A stretch of 64,000 nucleotides of DNA, from assembly GCA_036245525.1 (NCBI GenBank), contig BTPG01000005.1:214616964-214680963 (forward strand). The letters are read 5' to 3'. This DNA comes from Semisulcospira habei. Lineage: Eukaryota > Mollusca > Gastropoda > Semisulcospiridae. A program made the translations under genes and the position numbers. Positions 20,502 through 29,090 of the stretch are shown one piece after another (position 1 is the first letter of the stretch; each line of letters begins with the position of its first letter). Below the pieces are notes generated by a model. It had not been told where the DNA came from. It saw only the letters and a program-made list of their open reading frames with translations, and made no database searches.

Positions 20502-21313
20502 TTTTTCTAGCAATGAAAACTCCTGTAAAATAAACAAATGTCATTCCCACTAGAACAAAGATTATCTCCCCGTTTCTTTGTTGTGTGCTTGGTTTGTAAT
20601 AGTCACTTAGTTTTGGTTTTGGGATAGACATGTCTTCACCTGTGACAAGAAAATATTCCCTGATTGCTTCATCTGTATTTGAAAACGTATGCTGTGCGTG
20701 ACCTTCAAGCCTGAGTTTTTCATTGATGAAATCAAGTTTCTCAATTCTATTCTTTTCATACCCCCCACCCGGGTCTGCCCTGGGGGACTTGGGTGGGGTT
20801 AGGTATTTTTTAGTTCCCAGGGTCACCCTGGTCAGCCCCACAGGGTGGGTTTTTCTCTCTATTCTGGGGCATGTGTTTCTGTCTACCCTTTGTCCATTCA
20901 CCTGTATTTGCCTTTTTAAAACTCTCCCTACTGTCTGCACTGCCTGTAGCTCGTGATATTGGATGTGTGTTGCTAAATGGTCTTAGCTTTATTTAGGCCC
21001 CATGTGTTAGGTTTATTTAATGTATTTGACCGGCTGGCGACATACATTCAATGTTCTGTTTATTTATTTTTTTTCACAAGCAGTGCAGGCACGTCCTGAG
21101 AAAGCCTTGTTGCTGTCGGGACGTTAAGCAATGTACAATCATATTCTTTTCATAATCTTGCTGGGCTTGAGCAAGTTTTTCAGATGCTTCATTATGACGT
21201 TTTAATTCTTCTGCAGATTCTTCTCTACCCATTTTTGAAAAGAGATAATTAGAGCCACTAAATGCCAGAGCATTAACCATAGCACCTCCTATCATAATAG
21301 CTATCGTCGCCAT
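20485..21313 (-). pseudogene. Polinton small membrane protein, split by a retroposon
   Basis: This is a conserved small Polinton protein of unknown role. The N-terminal piece (21313 down to 21142) begins with a hydrophobic, Ala/Gly-rich stretch containing VNALAFSGSNYLF, then a charged helix. The C-terminal piece (20760 down to 20485) has the FINEKLRLEGHAQHTFSNTD region, a DYYKPSTQQRNGE motif and a final membrane segment, IIFVLVGMTFVYFTGVFIA. A 381-bp insertion at 20761-21141 separates them and duplicates the 13 bases encoding the YEKN junction. The gene is interrupted but otherwise in frame. The hydrophobic ends suggest a virion or membrane role, by inference. Confidence 0.85.
20761..21141 (+). 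mobile_element. SINE-like retroposon inside a Polinton gene
   Basis: A 381-bp insert is flanked by the 13-bp duplication TATTCTTTTCATA (20748-20760 and 21142-21154). Its right end, CTGTCGGGACGTTAAGCA, resembles the 3' tails of several invertebrate non-LTR elements and their SINEs. The long target duplication fits target-primed reverse transcription. The left part is GC-rich (CCACCCGGGTCTGCC, CAGGGTCACCCTGG). No open frame of note is present. Confidence 0.85.
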
Positions 21314-21324
21314 AATATTTTTAT

Positions 21325-21555
21325 TTACATAGAAACATTTTCGGGAATAATTCCCTGCTTGACAAGAAAGTCTTTTGTCGCAATCGACGCTGTAACAACT
21401 ACAATTAGCTTAGTGCTGTCTTCGAAATCGAGTCTACTGAGGTCTGCTGATTTCATTTTGAGTAGACTTTTTCCCAGCATAAAATAAGCTACTGCTAATC
21501 CGCTGATTACGGCAGAGTGATACACAAGGTTCATTAAATTTTTTGAGTCGTTCAT
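21325..21555 (-). CDS. Polinton small hydrophobic protein (76 aa)
   Basis: A 76-residue product of a small family that recurs in Polintons. It starts MNDSKNLMNLVYHSAVISGL, has a membrane span at about residues 12-32, then a DFEDSTKLIVVVTAS segment and a conserved-looking end, DFLVKQGIIPENV. It sits 11 bp upstream of the split membrane-protein gene on the same strand, so the two are probably co-expressed. The function is unknown; a virion membrane or capsid accessory role is inference. Confidence 0.75.
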   Translation of the reverse strand: MNDSKNLMNLVYHSAVISGLAVAYFMLGKSLLKMKSADLSRLDFEDSTKLIVVVTASIATKDFLVKQGIIPENVSM

Positions 21556-21590
21556 TTCTTAGGCAAGAAAAATTAAAATAATATTTTTAT

Positions 21591-22040
21591 TTACTGCATA
21601 AAAAATGGGTCAACGGCTTTGGGTGTTACTGGTAATGTGGCGACTTCTGGTTTTGTTTTTGGAGTGTCTGATTTTTTGGTCACTGTACGAGTCTGTGGTT
21701 TGTATTTTTTGTATAATTGATAACCTACGTAACCAAATCCGACAACAAATCCGGCAACTACATATTTTGTTGTTTGAGGTTCGGGGTCAGGGTCAGACTT
21801 AGTTGTTTGTCTCTCACTTTCATGAAGGTGTGACGGTACTGACACAGGTCCTGACGATCCTGACGGTGGATCAGTTACATGAGTCTTTTCTGTTTGTGCC
21901 TTAAGCTGTAATTTTTTTTGCCTATTATATTCAGCTAATCTTTTTCCAGCCTCAACCCTGCCTGGACTTTTAGTCTTCGTCACAGTTTGAACCTGTGTCA
22001 AAACAGGGTTCAGTTGTGGAGTCGCCTGGGTTTCGTCCAT
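21591..22040 (-). CDS. Polinton single-pass protein with Pro/Thr-rich region
   Basis: A 149-residue product. The first 50 residues are basic and Gln/Lys-rich (GKRLAEYNRQKKLQLKAQ). A Pro/Ser/Thr linker follows, then a membrane span at about 93-110 (YVVAGFVVGFGYVGYQLY) followed by KKYK. The start overlaps the end of the upstream 175-residue gene by 71 bp in another frame. The arrangement suggests a type of virion membrane or core protein, but I do not recognise a family with known function. Confidence 0.7.
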   Translation of the reverse strand: MDETQATPQLNPVLTQVQTVTKTKSPGRVEAGKRLAEYNRQKKLQLKAQTEKTHVTDPPSGSSGPVSVPSHLHESERQTTKSDPDPEPQTTKYVVAGFVVGFGYVGYQLYKKYKPQTRTVTKKSDTPKTKPEVATLPVTPKAVDPFFMQ

Positions 22041-22497
22041 TTTCTTCTGCAGTAAAATTTATTTTTGAAAAATCAATATGGCTACCAGTAACTAGTAATG
22101 TTACCACAGGTGCAAGGTAATTTCCAAACTTGTAAAACATGACACATGCTAATTTGCCAATTGAACTTGAAACAATAGGATTGCTTTCAAGGTCGTGTGA
22201 TAGACTATCAGTGTCTACAGGTAGGAAATGACTTACAGCTTTTGTATATAGGAATATTATAGACCTGCTTAAATCACGTGTCATTAGTGAGGCAATGTGG
22301 TTTTCATATTTAGAATGAAGCTTGATTAGCTCGTCAGAGGTTAGAGATTCAATATCCTCTATCATGTATTGTCTTCCTAGATAAGTCTTTGATTTGCCTG
22401 AGACAATTACAGACAAAAGCCGCTGTTTTTTGGAGTCTACGTCTTTGTTCTCTACAGCACAGATATCGTTTAGAAGAAGTAATTCGTCTTGATTCAT
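21970..22497 (-). CDS. Conserved Polinton protein of unknown function (175 aa)
   Basis: A 175-residue, mostly helical product beginning MNQDELLLLNDICAVENKDV. It has SKTYLGRQYMIEDIESL, a central SRSIIFLYTKAVSHFL and a hydrophobic stretch LACVMFYKFGNYLAPVVTLL. Similar proteins occur in many invertebrate Polintons, but no role is established to my knowledge. The tail is acidic. A decayed second copy of part of this gene lies at 28925-29090. The ATG follows a T-rich leader (CATTTTTAT on the plus strand), as for most genes in this cluster. Confidence 0.75.
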   Translation of the reverse strand: MNQDELLLLNDICAVENKDVDSKKQRLLSVIVSGKSKTYLGRQYMIEDIESLTSDELIKLHSKYENHIASLMTRDLSRSIIFLYTKAVSHFLPVDTDSLSHDLESNPIVSSSIGKLACVMFYKFGNYLAPVVTLLVTGSHIDFSKINFTAEENGRNPGDSTTEPCFDTGSNCDED

Positions 22498-22691
22498 TTT
22501 TATAATGAAAAAAAAATTTAAAAAAAAAAAACTTTGCCTGTGAATAACTTATGATCTTACTTGATAACTAATTTCAAAGTTACCTACAACTTACAAGTAA
22601 CTTTGACGTTAGTTATCATAAGTTCTTAACCCAAGTCATAAGACACTCGGACAGATTTCTCAAGTTACAAGGACAATAAGAAAACTTTTTT
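22498..22691. repeat. Short spacer with inverted repeat
   Basis: AAGTTACTTGTAAGTTGT and related arms around 22547-22625 form a foldback (ACTTATGAT... with ...ATCATAAGT). It separates two minus-strand genes and may act as a terminator or promoter region; that is inference. Confidence 0.5.
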
Positions 22692-23428
22692 TTAGTAATA
22701 ATCTGGTGGTGGAGCTGATGGCGTCAAATGAGCAGGCATGACATCTCTTTGCGAAGAGTATGATAAAAATAATGGATAACCAAAACCTATTGTTACTTGT
22801 TTGTAAGTTCTCAAACTTTTTTCATAGTTTCTTCTACGCCTATCTTTTTTCCTTGTTCTAAAAAAGATTTCTTTAGCTCTTCAACATTTACAGCCTGACT
22901 ATGCATCTTATTCTGTATTTCAGACTTTTGTTGTTTATAGTTGGCCAAATCATCCTGGACTCTCTTAAATTCGTTATCGTCAATTTCATTATTTTCCAAA
23001 GATTTACTAATAATAAGTTTCATACTCGTCAGCTTAGCTGCTGCGAGCGTACTTAATGCTTCATGCTTCTGCAACTTAGTATAAAATTTTTTGTTAAGGG
23101 CTTCCATACCAAAGCATGCCAGGCTTGTGGCAAGGCCAACAGCTTCAACAGCAATTCCTACGACACTTCCCACCCCCGTTGCAAAAAGAGTTATACCTCC
23201 TACAGATAATCCGGCCGAAACCACCCCCATGGCCATTGATGTGTTGTGTACAGAATTGAAAACCGTATTGTAACGGCGTTTACACCTCGAGTATTTTGCT
23301 TGTTCTTCTTCCAAATACTTCAACGCTTCTGTAATATTCATTAAACGGAATGAATCTGCCTTTAATGTTTTATCACGCTCAATAGGCTCAAGCTGCTCAG
23401 GTGGTATTTGTGGATACAAGTTCACCAT
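22692..23428 (-). pseudogene. Polinton membrane-hairpin protein, frameshifted before a PPxY tail
   Basis: The main frame gives 205 residues ending in a TGA at 22811-22813. It has YPQIPPEQLEP at the N-terminus, a long hydrophobic hairpin at about residues 66-112 (GVVSAGLSVGGITLFATGVG and onward) and then a charged coiled-coil-like region. At an A6 run near 22819-22824 another frame stays open for about 40 codons. That frame ends with a tail containing TPSAPPPDYY before a TAA at 22692. This suggests a one-base change removed the tail from the protein. PPDY is a PPxY-type late-domain motif. Homologous Polinton proteins are membrane-active in appearance but uncharacterised. Confidence 0.7.
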
Positions 23429-23448
23429 TTTTTATGACAAATATTTTT

Positions 23449-24327
23449 TTAATCAGCAATTACATTTTGCAACTCTTCAAAAGTATACAATTTGCTGGCA
23501 TAATAAAATGCAACAAGATCAATGTGTTCAAGGTTTATGTAAGTTAGACGAACAAAAGTTGTTTTGTCAACCACCACCTTGACAGCGGGAATACTGCTGG
23601 AAACATTAATAACATCATTATTTTTTGTAATAGCAATAAAGACCTTTGATGATTCTGTTACTGTTTCATTCCATGTAAGTTTAATTCCTTGTGCAATTTG
23701 AGCCTCTTTAGCAGTAGCAACAGATTTCATGATAATTTCAAATACTATTGTCGCTTCTCTAGCCACGACTAAGCTTGCTGGCATAAACACAACAGAAGTA
23801 TCTGATCTACCCTTTCTAGTTGTAAGAAGATATCTCCGTCTCTCATAATTTTCAACTTTCAGTTTTTCTCTGCTATTGTTGTCTAGGGCAAAACTTGGAA
23901 CAAGGCTTACAATAAGCGGCCCAGAATTAACAACCTTCCTAAACACTAAGGCGCCTTCATCATCAGTGTATACATAAGGATTAATAAATTCAATATTTAT
24001 GTCCCAGTCAATTGTGGGTGGTGGTGCCGGTACAGGTGAAACAACCCACTTACTACCCACATGTATTAAGTTGTAAGGCGCATTATTTACAGGTGGAGTA
24101 GGTACAGTAACATCACGAAGCTGACCAAGTTTAGGAATCTGTTTTTCACCATCTTTCATGTCAACAATTACTTTCCTCTTGTACATGCCATTTGAATCAA
24201 GTTCAAAACCATATATTTCTCCAATTTCCCCTTCCTTCTCAAAATCCTGTACGTCTGCCAAATCTTTCAACTCTGTTACTGGACATGCAACTGGTATGAT
24301 TCTAGGCTTTGGACCAAGACCACTCAT
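23449..24327 (-). CDS. Polinton structural-type protein, unknown (292 aa)
   Basis: A 292-residue product starting MSGLGPKPRIIPV; this ATG was preferred over one four codons upstream because the latter lies in the AT-rich leader. The N-terminal third is Pro- and Lys-rich, with APPPTIDWDINIEF near residue 110. The rest alternates hydrophobic strands (VSLVPSFAL, SVVFMPASLVVAREATIVFE, VFIAITKNNDVINVSS), suggesting beta-sandwich structure. It lies between the membrane-hairpin protein and the probable penton. A minor capsid or spike role is possible but is only inference from position and predicted strands. Confidence 0.6.
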   Translation of the reverse strand: MSGLGPKPRIIPVACPVTELKDLADVQDFEKEGEIGEIYGFELDSNGMYKRKVIVDMKDGEKQIPKLGQLRDVTVPTPPVNNAPYNLIHVGSKWVVSPVPAPPPTIDWDINIEFINPYVYTDDEGALVFRKVVNSGPLIVSLVPSFALDNNSREKLKVENYERRRYLLTTRKGRSDTSVVFMPASLVVAREATIVFEIIMKSVATAKEAQIAQGIKLTWNETVTESSKVFIAITKNNDVINVSSSIPAVKVVVDKTTFVRLTYINLEHIDLVAFYYASKLYTFEELQNVIAD

Positions 24328-24347
24328 TTTTATAAACAAAAATAAAA

Positions 24348-25061
24348 TTATTTAACTTCCAAAACAACATAAAAATCATGCATTACAACTGGTTTACCAT
24401 TCTGATTAGTTACAGATAAGCACAATGATTCAAAGAAACTAGAACCTAATTTTTTAAACTGAGAATTGGGAAATCTAGCAACCACACTTTCACAATACGG
24501 GGCAGTTCCAGTTGGTAAGCATCTCAACAAAGTTGAAGGCTTTCCATTGTGTACATTCTCAGTTGTGTTCAGTTCTTTCAAATGAACATTTAGCACTGTG
24601 TGTACTGACAAATGAACAGGATATCTGCCAGTTATTCTTGGTTTTTTTGGTGATAGTAGACTACCAACTGATTGTGACCAATCTTCATCTAGATGTGTTA
24701 TTGTTTTAAAAAATCCAAGTAATAATAAAAGACTAATTGATAAAGAAAACTGACCACTTTTCGGAAAATCAATTGTAACAAGTAAATTAGCTGGGTTTAA
24801 AGTTGCTTTAATTTTAAATTCATTTTGAAGCCATTCAGCTAAAGTACAAAAGTCATAATACCCAGCTCGTAAAGTATCACCCTTCTCAATACCATCAAGA
24901 GTTCCACTTACAGAATAATTTTCATCATCCGTTACATTAAACCACTTTACTGTGTAGAACATTTCATGGATAGCTACAGCCTTGCTACCATCACGATTAT
25001 CGATTCCATTAGTTAGCCACACTGGTTTGCTTGTGTCAATATTTGTTAAGGTAATAAACAT
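24348..25061 (-). CDS. Probable penton / minor capsid protein
   Basis: A 237-residue product starting MFITLTNIDTSKPVWL; an ATG four codons upstream is an alternative. Features are a strand-rich body, an RAGYYDFCTLAEWLQNEF segment, LLLLLGFFKTITHLDED, and a distal TLLRCLPTGTAPYCESV region ending DFYVVLEVK. The length, the beta content and a location beside the capsid genes fit the single-jelly-roll minor capsid protein that plugs fivefold vertices in Polintons and adintoviruses. The assignment is by family resemblance and context; I cannot show the fold. It is divergently transcribed from the 425-residue gene with only 23 bp between start codons. Confidence 0.55.
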   Translation of the reverse strand: MFITLTNIDTSKPVWLTNGIDNRDGSKAVAIHEMFYTVKWFNVTDDENYSVSGTLDGIEKGDTLRAGYYDFCTLAEWLQNEFKIKATLNPANLLVTIDFPKSGQFSLSISLLLLLGFFKTITHLDEDWSQSVGSLLSPKKPRITGRYPVHLSVHTVLNVHLKELNTTENVHNGKPSTLLRCLPTGTAPYCESVVARFPNSQFKKLGSSFFESLCLSVTNQNGKPVVMHDFYVVLEVK

Positions 25062-25084
25062 TTTTATTATCACATAAAAAAAGG
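25062..25084. promoter_or_regulatory. 23-bp divergent intergenic, AT-rich
   Basis: The sequence between two opposite start codons is almost pure A/T. It must contain both leaders, so promoters probably overlap the coding regions or are very short. Confidence 0.45.
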
Positions 25085-26362
25085 ATGGAATTTAAATCAC
25101 CAACCATTACCACTACAAACGCATTTCAATTTAATGTAGATGCTAAATATAATGTCGCCCCTACTTATGAACAGAAAATAATTCAACTAAATCAACTCGA
25201 CATAGCTGTAAGCGAACAAGATTTATTTCAAGTCAAAGTACCCAACCCTTTTGATCATTACCTAAACCCTCCAATAACAGACGATGCTACAGCAAGAAAG
25301 TGGTCCTCAAGTCCACTACAGATGTTTCAAAACCAACTTAACTTTGCCATACTGTGTTCAACTACAGGCTGTGGTGTTTCATTCACAGACCATTTGAATC
25401 ACTCAAACAAACTGATTAGGTCTGTGTATCGTTTTCATGTTTATTACCAGCTTAGACGTATACTGTCAGAACTGCATACACCACTACCCACTGAATCCAG
25501 TTTTAACAGGTTTAACAACCCCATGGATATGAAAGCATTTGAACGCATCTGTAATGAATTTAACATAAGCACTAAGTATGACTTCACACAAAAACTTGAT
25601 GATCACCACGGCATTGGTACATTATATTATGCTTTGAGTCACAGACAATACCCTCAAGATTACTGGCCTCCCTACACTTCATTCTCATCAAAATCTGAAG
25701 TGTGGTTAGGCTCAATAGAACAGAAACAGTCTAACGCCTGGACCACATTTGTCTTGGACAGGAGTGACGGATTTACTCAAGCGGGAGTCGAGCGCGTAAA
25801 TGAGTCTATCAGAACATATGTCTGGTGTATACTAGGTGCACAATCATTAACAAAATCTAATATTCTGAATGGAAGTGGAAAGTTCGATTCACAAAAACAG
25901 TTTCTCGCTAATCTAGAAGATTCAGTAAATTCAGTAGTTGATCTCCCATCAAGCATACAACGCTACCAAGACGTTCTCAGATATGCTAGATCAAAAGTTG
26001 ACTTTGTAGTTGGTATTGGGTTATACATGTTACCATCAGACCTTCAACTTCAAATGGGGACAATAACAAATTATAATAATGAAATAGTTGTTGCAGGTGT
26101 TGGTCAGAAATTAGGACTCAATCAATCTGTAAACTTGGGGGCCACAACCACACATGTTCAGTCATTAAAATCATTACAGACGGTAACACCCACGGCACCA
26201 GTAACATCATCACCTGTACAGACAGTAACAGCTCCAGCTTTGACACCGGTACCCATAACGATAACACCAACACCAATCCTTGACACACATGAGTCAGAGA
26301 GAACTGCATTGGTAATAGGTCTCACTGGATTAGGGGTATTACTTCTTTACCTGTTTCATTAA
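25085..26362 (+). CDS. Conserved Polinton protein with C-terminal anchor (425 aa)
   Basis: A 425-residue product beginning MEFKSPTITTTNAFQFNVDA. A conserved-looking core contains NQLNFAILCSTTGCGVSFTD, FHVYYQLRRILSELHTPLP and FERICNEFNISTKYDF. A Thr/Pro-rich linker (about 355-400) leads to a terminal membrane span, ALVIGLTGLGVLLLYLF. Similar proteins are frequent in Polintons of cnidarians and molluscs but have no assigned role that I know. A tail anchor plus a large ectodomain-like region would suit a virion or entry-associated protein; that is inference. It overlaps the convergent 410-residue gene by 24 bp. Confidence 0.75.
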   Translation: MEFKSPTITTTNAFQFNVDAKYNVAPTYEQKIIQLNQLDIAVSEQDLFQVKVPNPFDHYLNPPITDDATARKWSSSPLQMFQNQLNFAILCSTTGCGVSFTDHLNHSNKLIRSVYRFHVYYQLRRILSELHTPLPTESSFNRFNNPMDMKAFERICNEFNISTKYDFTQKLDDHHGIGTLYYALSHRQYPQDYWPPYTSFSSKSEVWLGSIEQKQSNAWTTFVLDRSDGFTQAGVERVNESIRTYVWCILGAQSLTKSNILNGSGKFDSQKQFLANLEDSVNSVVDLPSSIQRYQDVLRYARSKVDFVVGIGLYMLPSDLQLQMGTITNYNNEIVVAGVGQKLGLNQSVNLGATTTHVQSLKSLQTVTPTAPVTSSPVQTVTAPALTPVPITITPTPILDTHESERTALVIGLTGLGVLLLYLFH

Positions 26363-27571
26363 ATAACCCACTATTAACCCTCCTACTGTCACCAAAAAGA
26401 CCCACACATGTTCTGCCATAAACCCTACTGCCTTTGCCGCTGTACTAATCAACCAACTGACAACCGTGCCTAAAATGCCAGGCAACGAGTCTACTGCTTT
26501 CAGAGCCAATTTCTTAAGCAAGTCTGATATGTGTGACAGTTGTTTCTTTACCCACGACTGTAAGTCTTTTGGATCTGTGGGGACTGGGGTTGGTGGTGCT
26601 GGAGGTGGAGAACCACCACCCGTTACAGCCAACACAACTGTACTGATAATAAACCCCAGAGCTGTAATTAAACTGGCAATTGTGATACCCTGTTCTCTGA
26701 AAAGTGTTTTAAGTCTCTCAGCCAGAGTAGTGTCTTCGTGAAGTATTTTCTGAATAGTTTCTCTAATCCTGTTGACCTGTGTTTTCAGTTTTTCCCTCCC
26801 GATACTAATCGCTTCTAACCTTCCTGATCTTTCTATCTGCAAATCATTTAATCTGTGTTGGATTCTTTCTTTCATTTCTGTGTCAAGATTCCCATTGTCT
26901 GCGGTAGCCAGTTTCTCTTTTTCACGTTCTATGTGTTTATCAAGCTCTCCCAGTTTGGCAAGATTATTAACCATCTCACCTCTTATTGTCTGCAGTGATT
27001 TATCTAACCCTATAATCTCCCGCATTGACAAAGGTGGATCTTCTATTGTTTTCATAGCATCATTTATTTGTCCTTCAGTAAATGAGGTTTCTTGTATCAC
27101 TGTGTTTGCTATTTCTGGTAGGCTTGTTACTGGTGCCATTTCAATTTCTTGCCCTGTTGGTAACTTTGTTTGCGTGTCTTGAAGCACACTAACCAGTCTT
27201 GGCGTGACAGGAGACCCACCAATACCAAGTTGACGCAAGGCACTAACACCACCTTCATTTTTTATTGTACTTAAAGCCCTAAACCTACTAGGGTCTTTTT
27301 TGTTAGTCAATAGTACTTTTCCTTTGTCAACAGTGTTTAAATATAAATGACCCTTGCCATCAAGTTCAAACTGGTTAGGGTCTATGTTGTCTGGGCGGCC
27401 ACCAACATGATCATAAAATGAGTTCACTTTGGTTTCTAAAAGTTCGTGACGTAAACTGTAAATATTTCTGGTACCAGTCATATCTGCCATATCTGTCATA
27501 TCTGTTGTATTACCAAAATCATACGTGTCATCCATTTCAAAATCTTCATGATTAAATCCTCCCGCGGCCAT
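26339..27571 (-). CDS. Conserved Polinton coiled-coil and membrane protein (410 aa)
   Basis: A 410-residue product; the start chosen is MAAGGFNHEDFE at 27571. The N-terminal 45 residues are acidic with TDMTDMADMTG repeats. A middle region carries SRFRALSTIKNEGGVSALRQ and a long charged coiled coil (about residues 190-275: LGELDKHIEREKEKLA and onward). Then come a hydrophobic segment (about 288-306), a Pro-rich linker (GGGSPPPAPPTPVPTDP), an amphipathic helix region and a final membrane segment near 384-405. This order recurs in Polintons across invertebrates. A membrane-remodelling or fusion-like job is conceivable but unproven. The frame is intact. Confidence 0.75.
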   Translation of the reverse strand: MAAGGFNHEDFEMDDTYDFGNTTDMTDMADMTGTRNIYSLRHELLETKVNSFYDHVGGRPDNIDPNQFELDGKGHLYLNTVDKGKVLLTNKKDPSRFRALSTIKNEGGVSALRQLGIGGSPVTPRLVSVLQDTQTKLPTGQEIEMAPVTSLPEIANTVIQETSFTEGQINDAMKTIEDPPLSMREIIGLDKSLQTIRGEMVNNLAKLGELDKHIEREKEKLATADNGNLDTEMKERIQHRLNDLQIERSGRLEAISIGREKLKTQVNRIRETIQKILHEDTTLAERLKTLFREQGITIASLITALGFIISTVVLAVTGGGSPPPAPPTPVPTDPKDLQSWVKKQLSHISDLLKKLALKAVDSLPGILGTVVSWLISTAAKAVGFMAEHVWVFLVTVGGLIVGYLMKQVKK

Positions 27572-27612
27572 TGTTTTTATTAATTTAATTTTTTTTATTG
27601 TGCATAATAAAA
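27572..27612. promoter_or_regulatory. 41-bp divergent intergenic, AT-rich
   Basis: It separates the starts of the 410-residue protein (minus) and the capsid protein (plus). The content is almost entirely A/T (TTAATTTAATTTTTTTTATTG). It resembles the other divergent start region at 25062-25084. Confidence 0.45.
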
Positions 27613-28897
27613 ATGACACAGTCCTACGGATCAAAGTTAGACCCACACAGAAAACTACGTGAACCTTTCGGTGTTAAAGCAGTTAGACAATCAATTGTCA
27701 TCACAAACAATCCTAGTACTATAGACCAAAACCAGACTCTTACTGTCAAGTTTCCAAACCTAGGCCCCAGTGACGTTATTGTTCCTGGTACTGCTCGTCT
27801 TGCTTTTAATATTGAACTTTCATCGGACGCAGATGACAAAAGAACACTAGTTAACAATCTAGGTAGAGCAATTATTAAGAATATTAAAGTTAAACTTGAA
27901 GGACAGGAAGTGTTTAGTCTTGACGATGCTGATGTGTTCTACTGCTACACGGATTTGTGGCTTACACAACCAGAATGAGAGGATCGTATTTATCAAGGCA
28001 TACAGTCAGATAGCATTATGAAAATTCGAATAAATGCATCAGACAAAACAACCACAGAAGCAAAGGACGTTATTGTGGCCGAAACATATGGAAATAGGTT
28101 TTGCATTCCACTCGAATTTGAAATCCTAACAGGACATTCGCCTTATTACCAAGGGGCACTAAATGACCGCCTGAGTTTTGAACTAACCTTCAATGATTAC
28201 TCCAAAGTTATCAAATCAACGGATCTCAATGCATCATATAAGATCTCTAACATTTCCTTGGAATATGAGATTGTCATGCATACTGAACTAGCCAGACTCA
28301 TTCAAAATCAGTACCAGTCAAGACTTCCGATTTATTATGACAGAGTGATTAGACACAGTTTATTTAATAAAAATAAAAGCGACCAGATTTGGAATATCAA
28401 CCTAAACACGCCTGCTAGGTCACTGAAAGGCATTCTTATGTTATTTGTTGAACCAGCTGCTCCATACCAACGAGATTCAGAAAAATTCTATAATCCGAAA
28501 ATTACACATTTATCCAGTACAATCGAAGGACGCCCAAATCAAGTGTATGCGTCGGGAATGATGGGATATCAGCATTATGACGAGATCACAAAGTATTTTG
28601 CTGGGGGGGAGAATTAGAGATAAATCGGCTAACATAGCATGCAAGGATCTGCATCTGTATGATATAAGAATCGGTGAATACCTGACAAACAAGTACGCAC
28701 TGTGGCTAGATCTGCGTTCTACGGAAGATGATTTTCTTCATGGCTCTGGCCATACTATCGAAAACGGCAGTGACGGGATTACAATTCAAATTCAGAAAAA
28801 AACAGAAAAATCTGAAAATATAAATATATATTTGTATCTGATTTATGATGCGCAACTTAACATTTCTGAGAGCAGGCTAAGTAGTCACATATATTAA
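27613..28897 (+). pseudogene. Double-jelly-roll major capsid protein, broken
   Basis: This is the major capsid (hexon-like) protein that forms the icosahedral shell. The N-terminal part has LREPFGVKAVRQSIV, LGRAIIKNIKVKLEGQEVF and YCYTDLWL. The middle has YGNRFCIPLEFEILTGHSPY and QIWNINLNTPARSLKGIL. The end has LWLDLRSTEDDFLHGSG and a YLYLIYDAQLNIS strand. Together they match the two jelly rolls of Polinton and adintovirus capsid proteins. An in-frame TGA lies at 27976-27978. A frame change occurs near the G7 run at about 28602-28610. Both lesions inactivate it. The second lesion is in a homopolymer and could be a sequencing error; the first is not. Confidence 0.85.
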
Positions 28898-28924
28898 AAG
28901 TATTCACTTAGCTTTTGAGTTGTT

Positions 28925-29090
28925 TCCTTTACTTTCAATGTCGTGTTATAGACTGTCAGTGTATACCGGTAGGAAGCGACTCACTGCTTTATGTATAGAC
29001 AGACAAGAGACAGACTCAGATCATTGTTTCCCGAGATACAAACAAAGAGAGAAAGCACTGTTTTTTGGCGTCCAAGTCTTTGATTTCAAT
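28925..29090 (-). pseudogene. Decayed partial copy of the 175-aa Polinton gene
   Basis: Two blocks match 21970-22497 in the same orientation. Bases 28940-29004 resemble 22191-22255 (GTCGTGT.ATAGACT.TCAGTG). Bases 29053-29084 resemble about 22420-22455 (CTGTTTTTTGG.GTC). Roughly 130 bp between them is missing. It lies right after the capsid gene. Confidence 0.65.
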
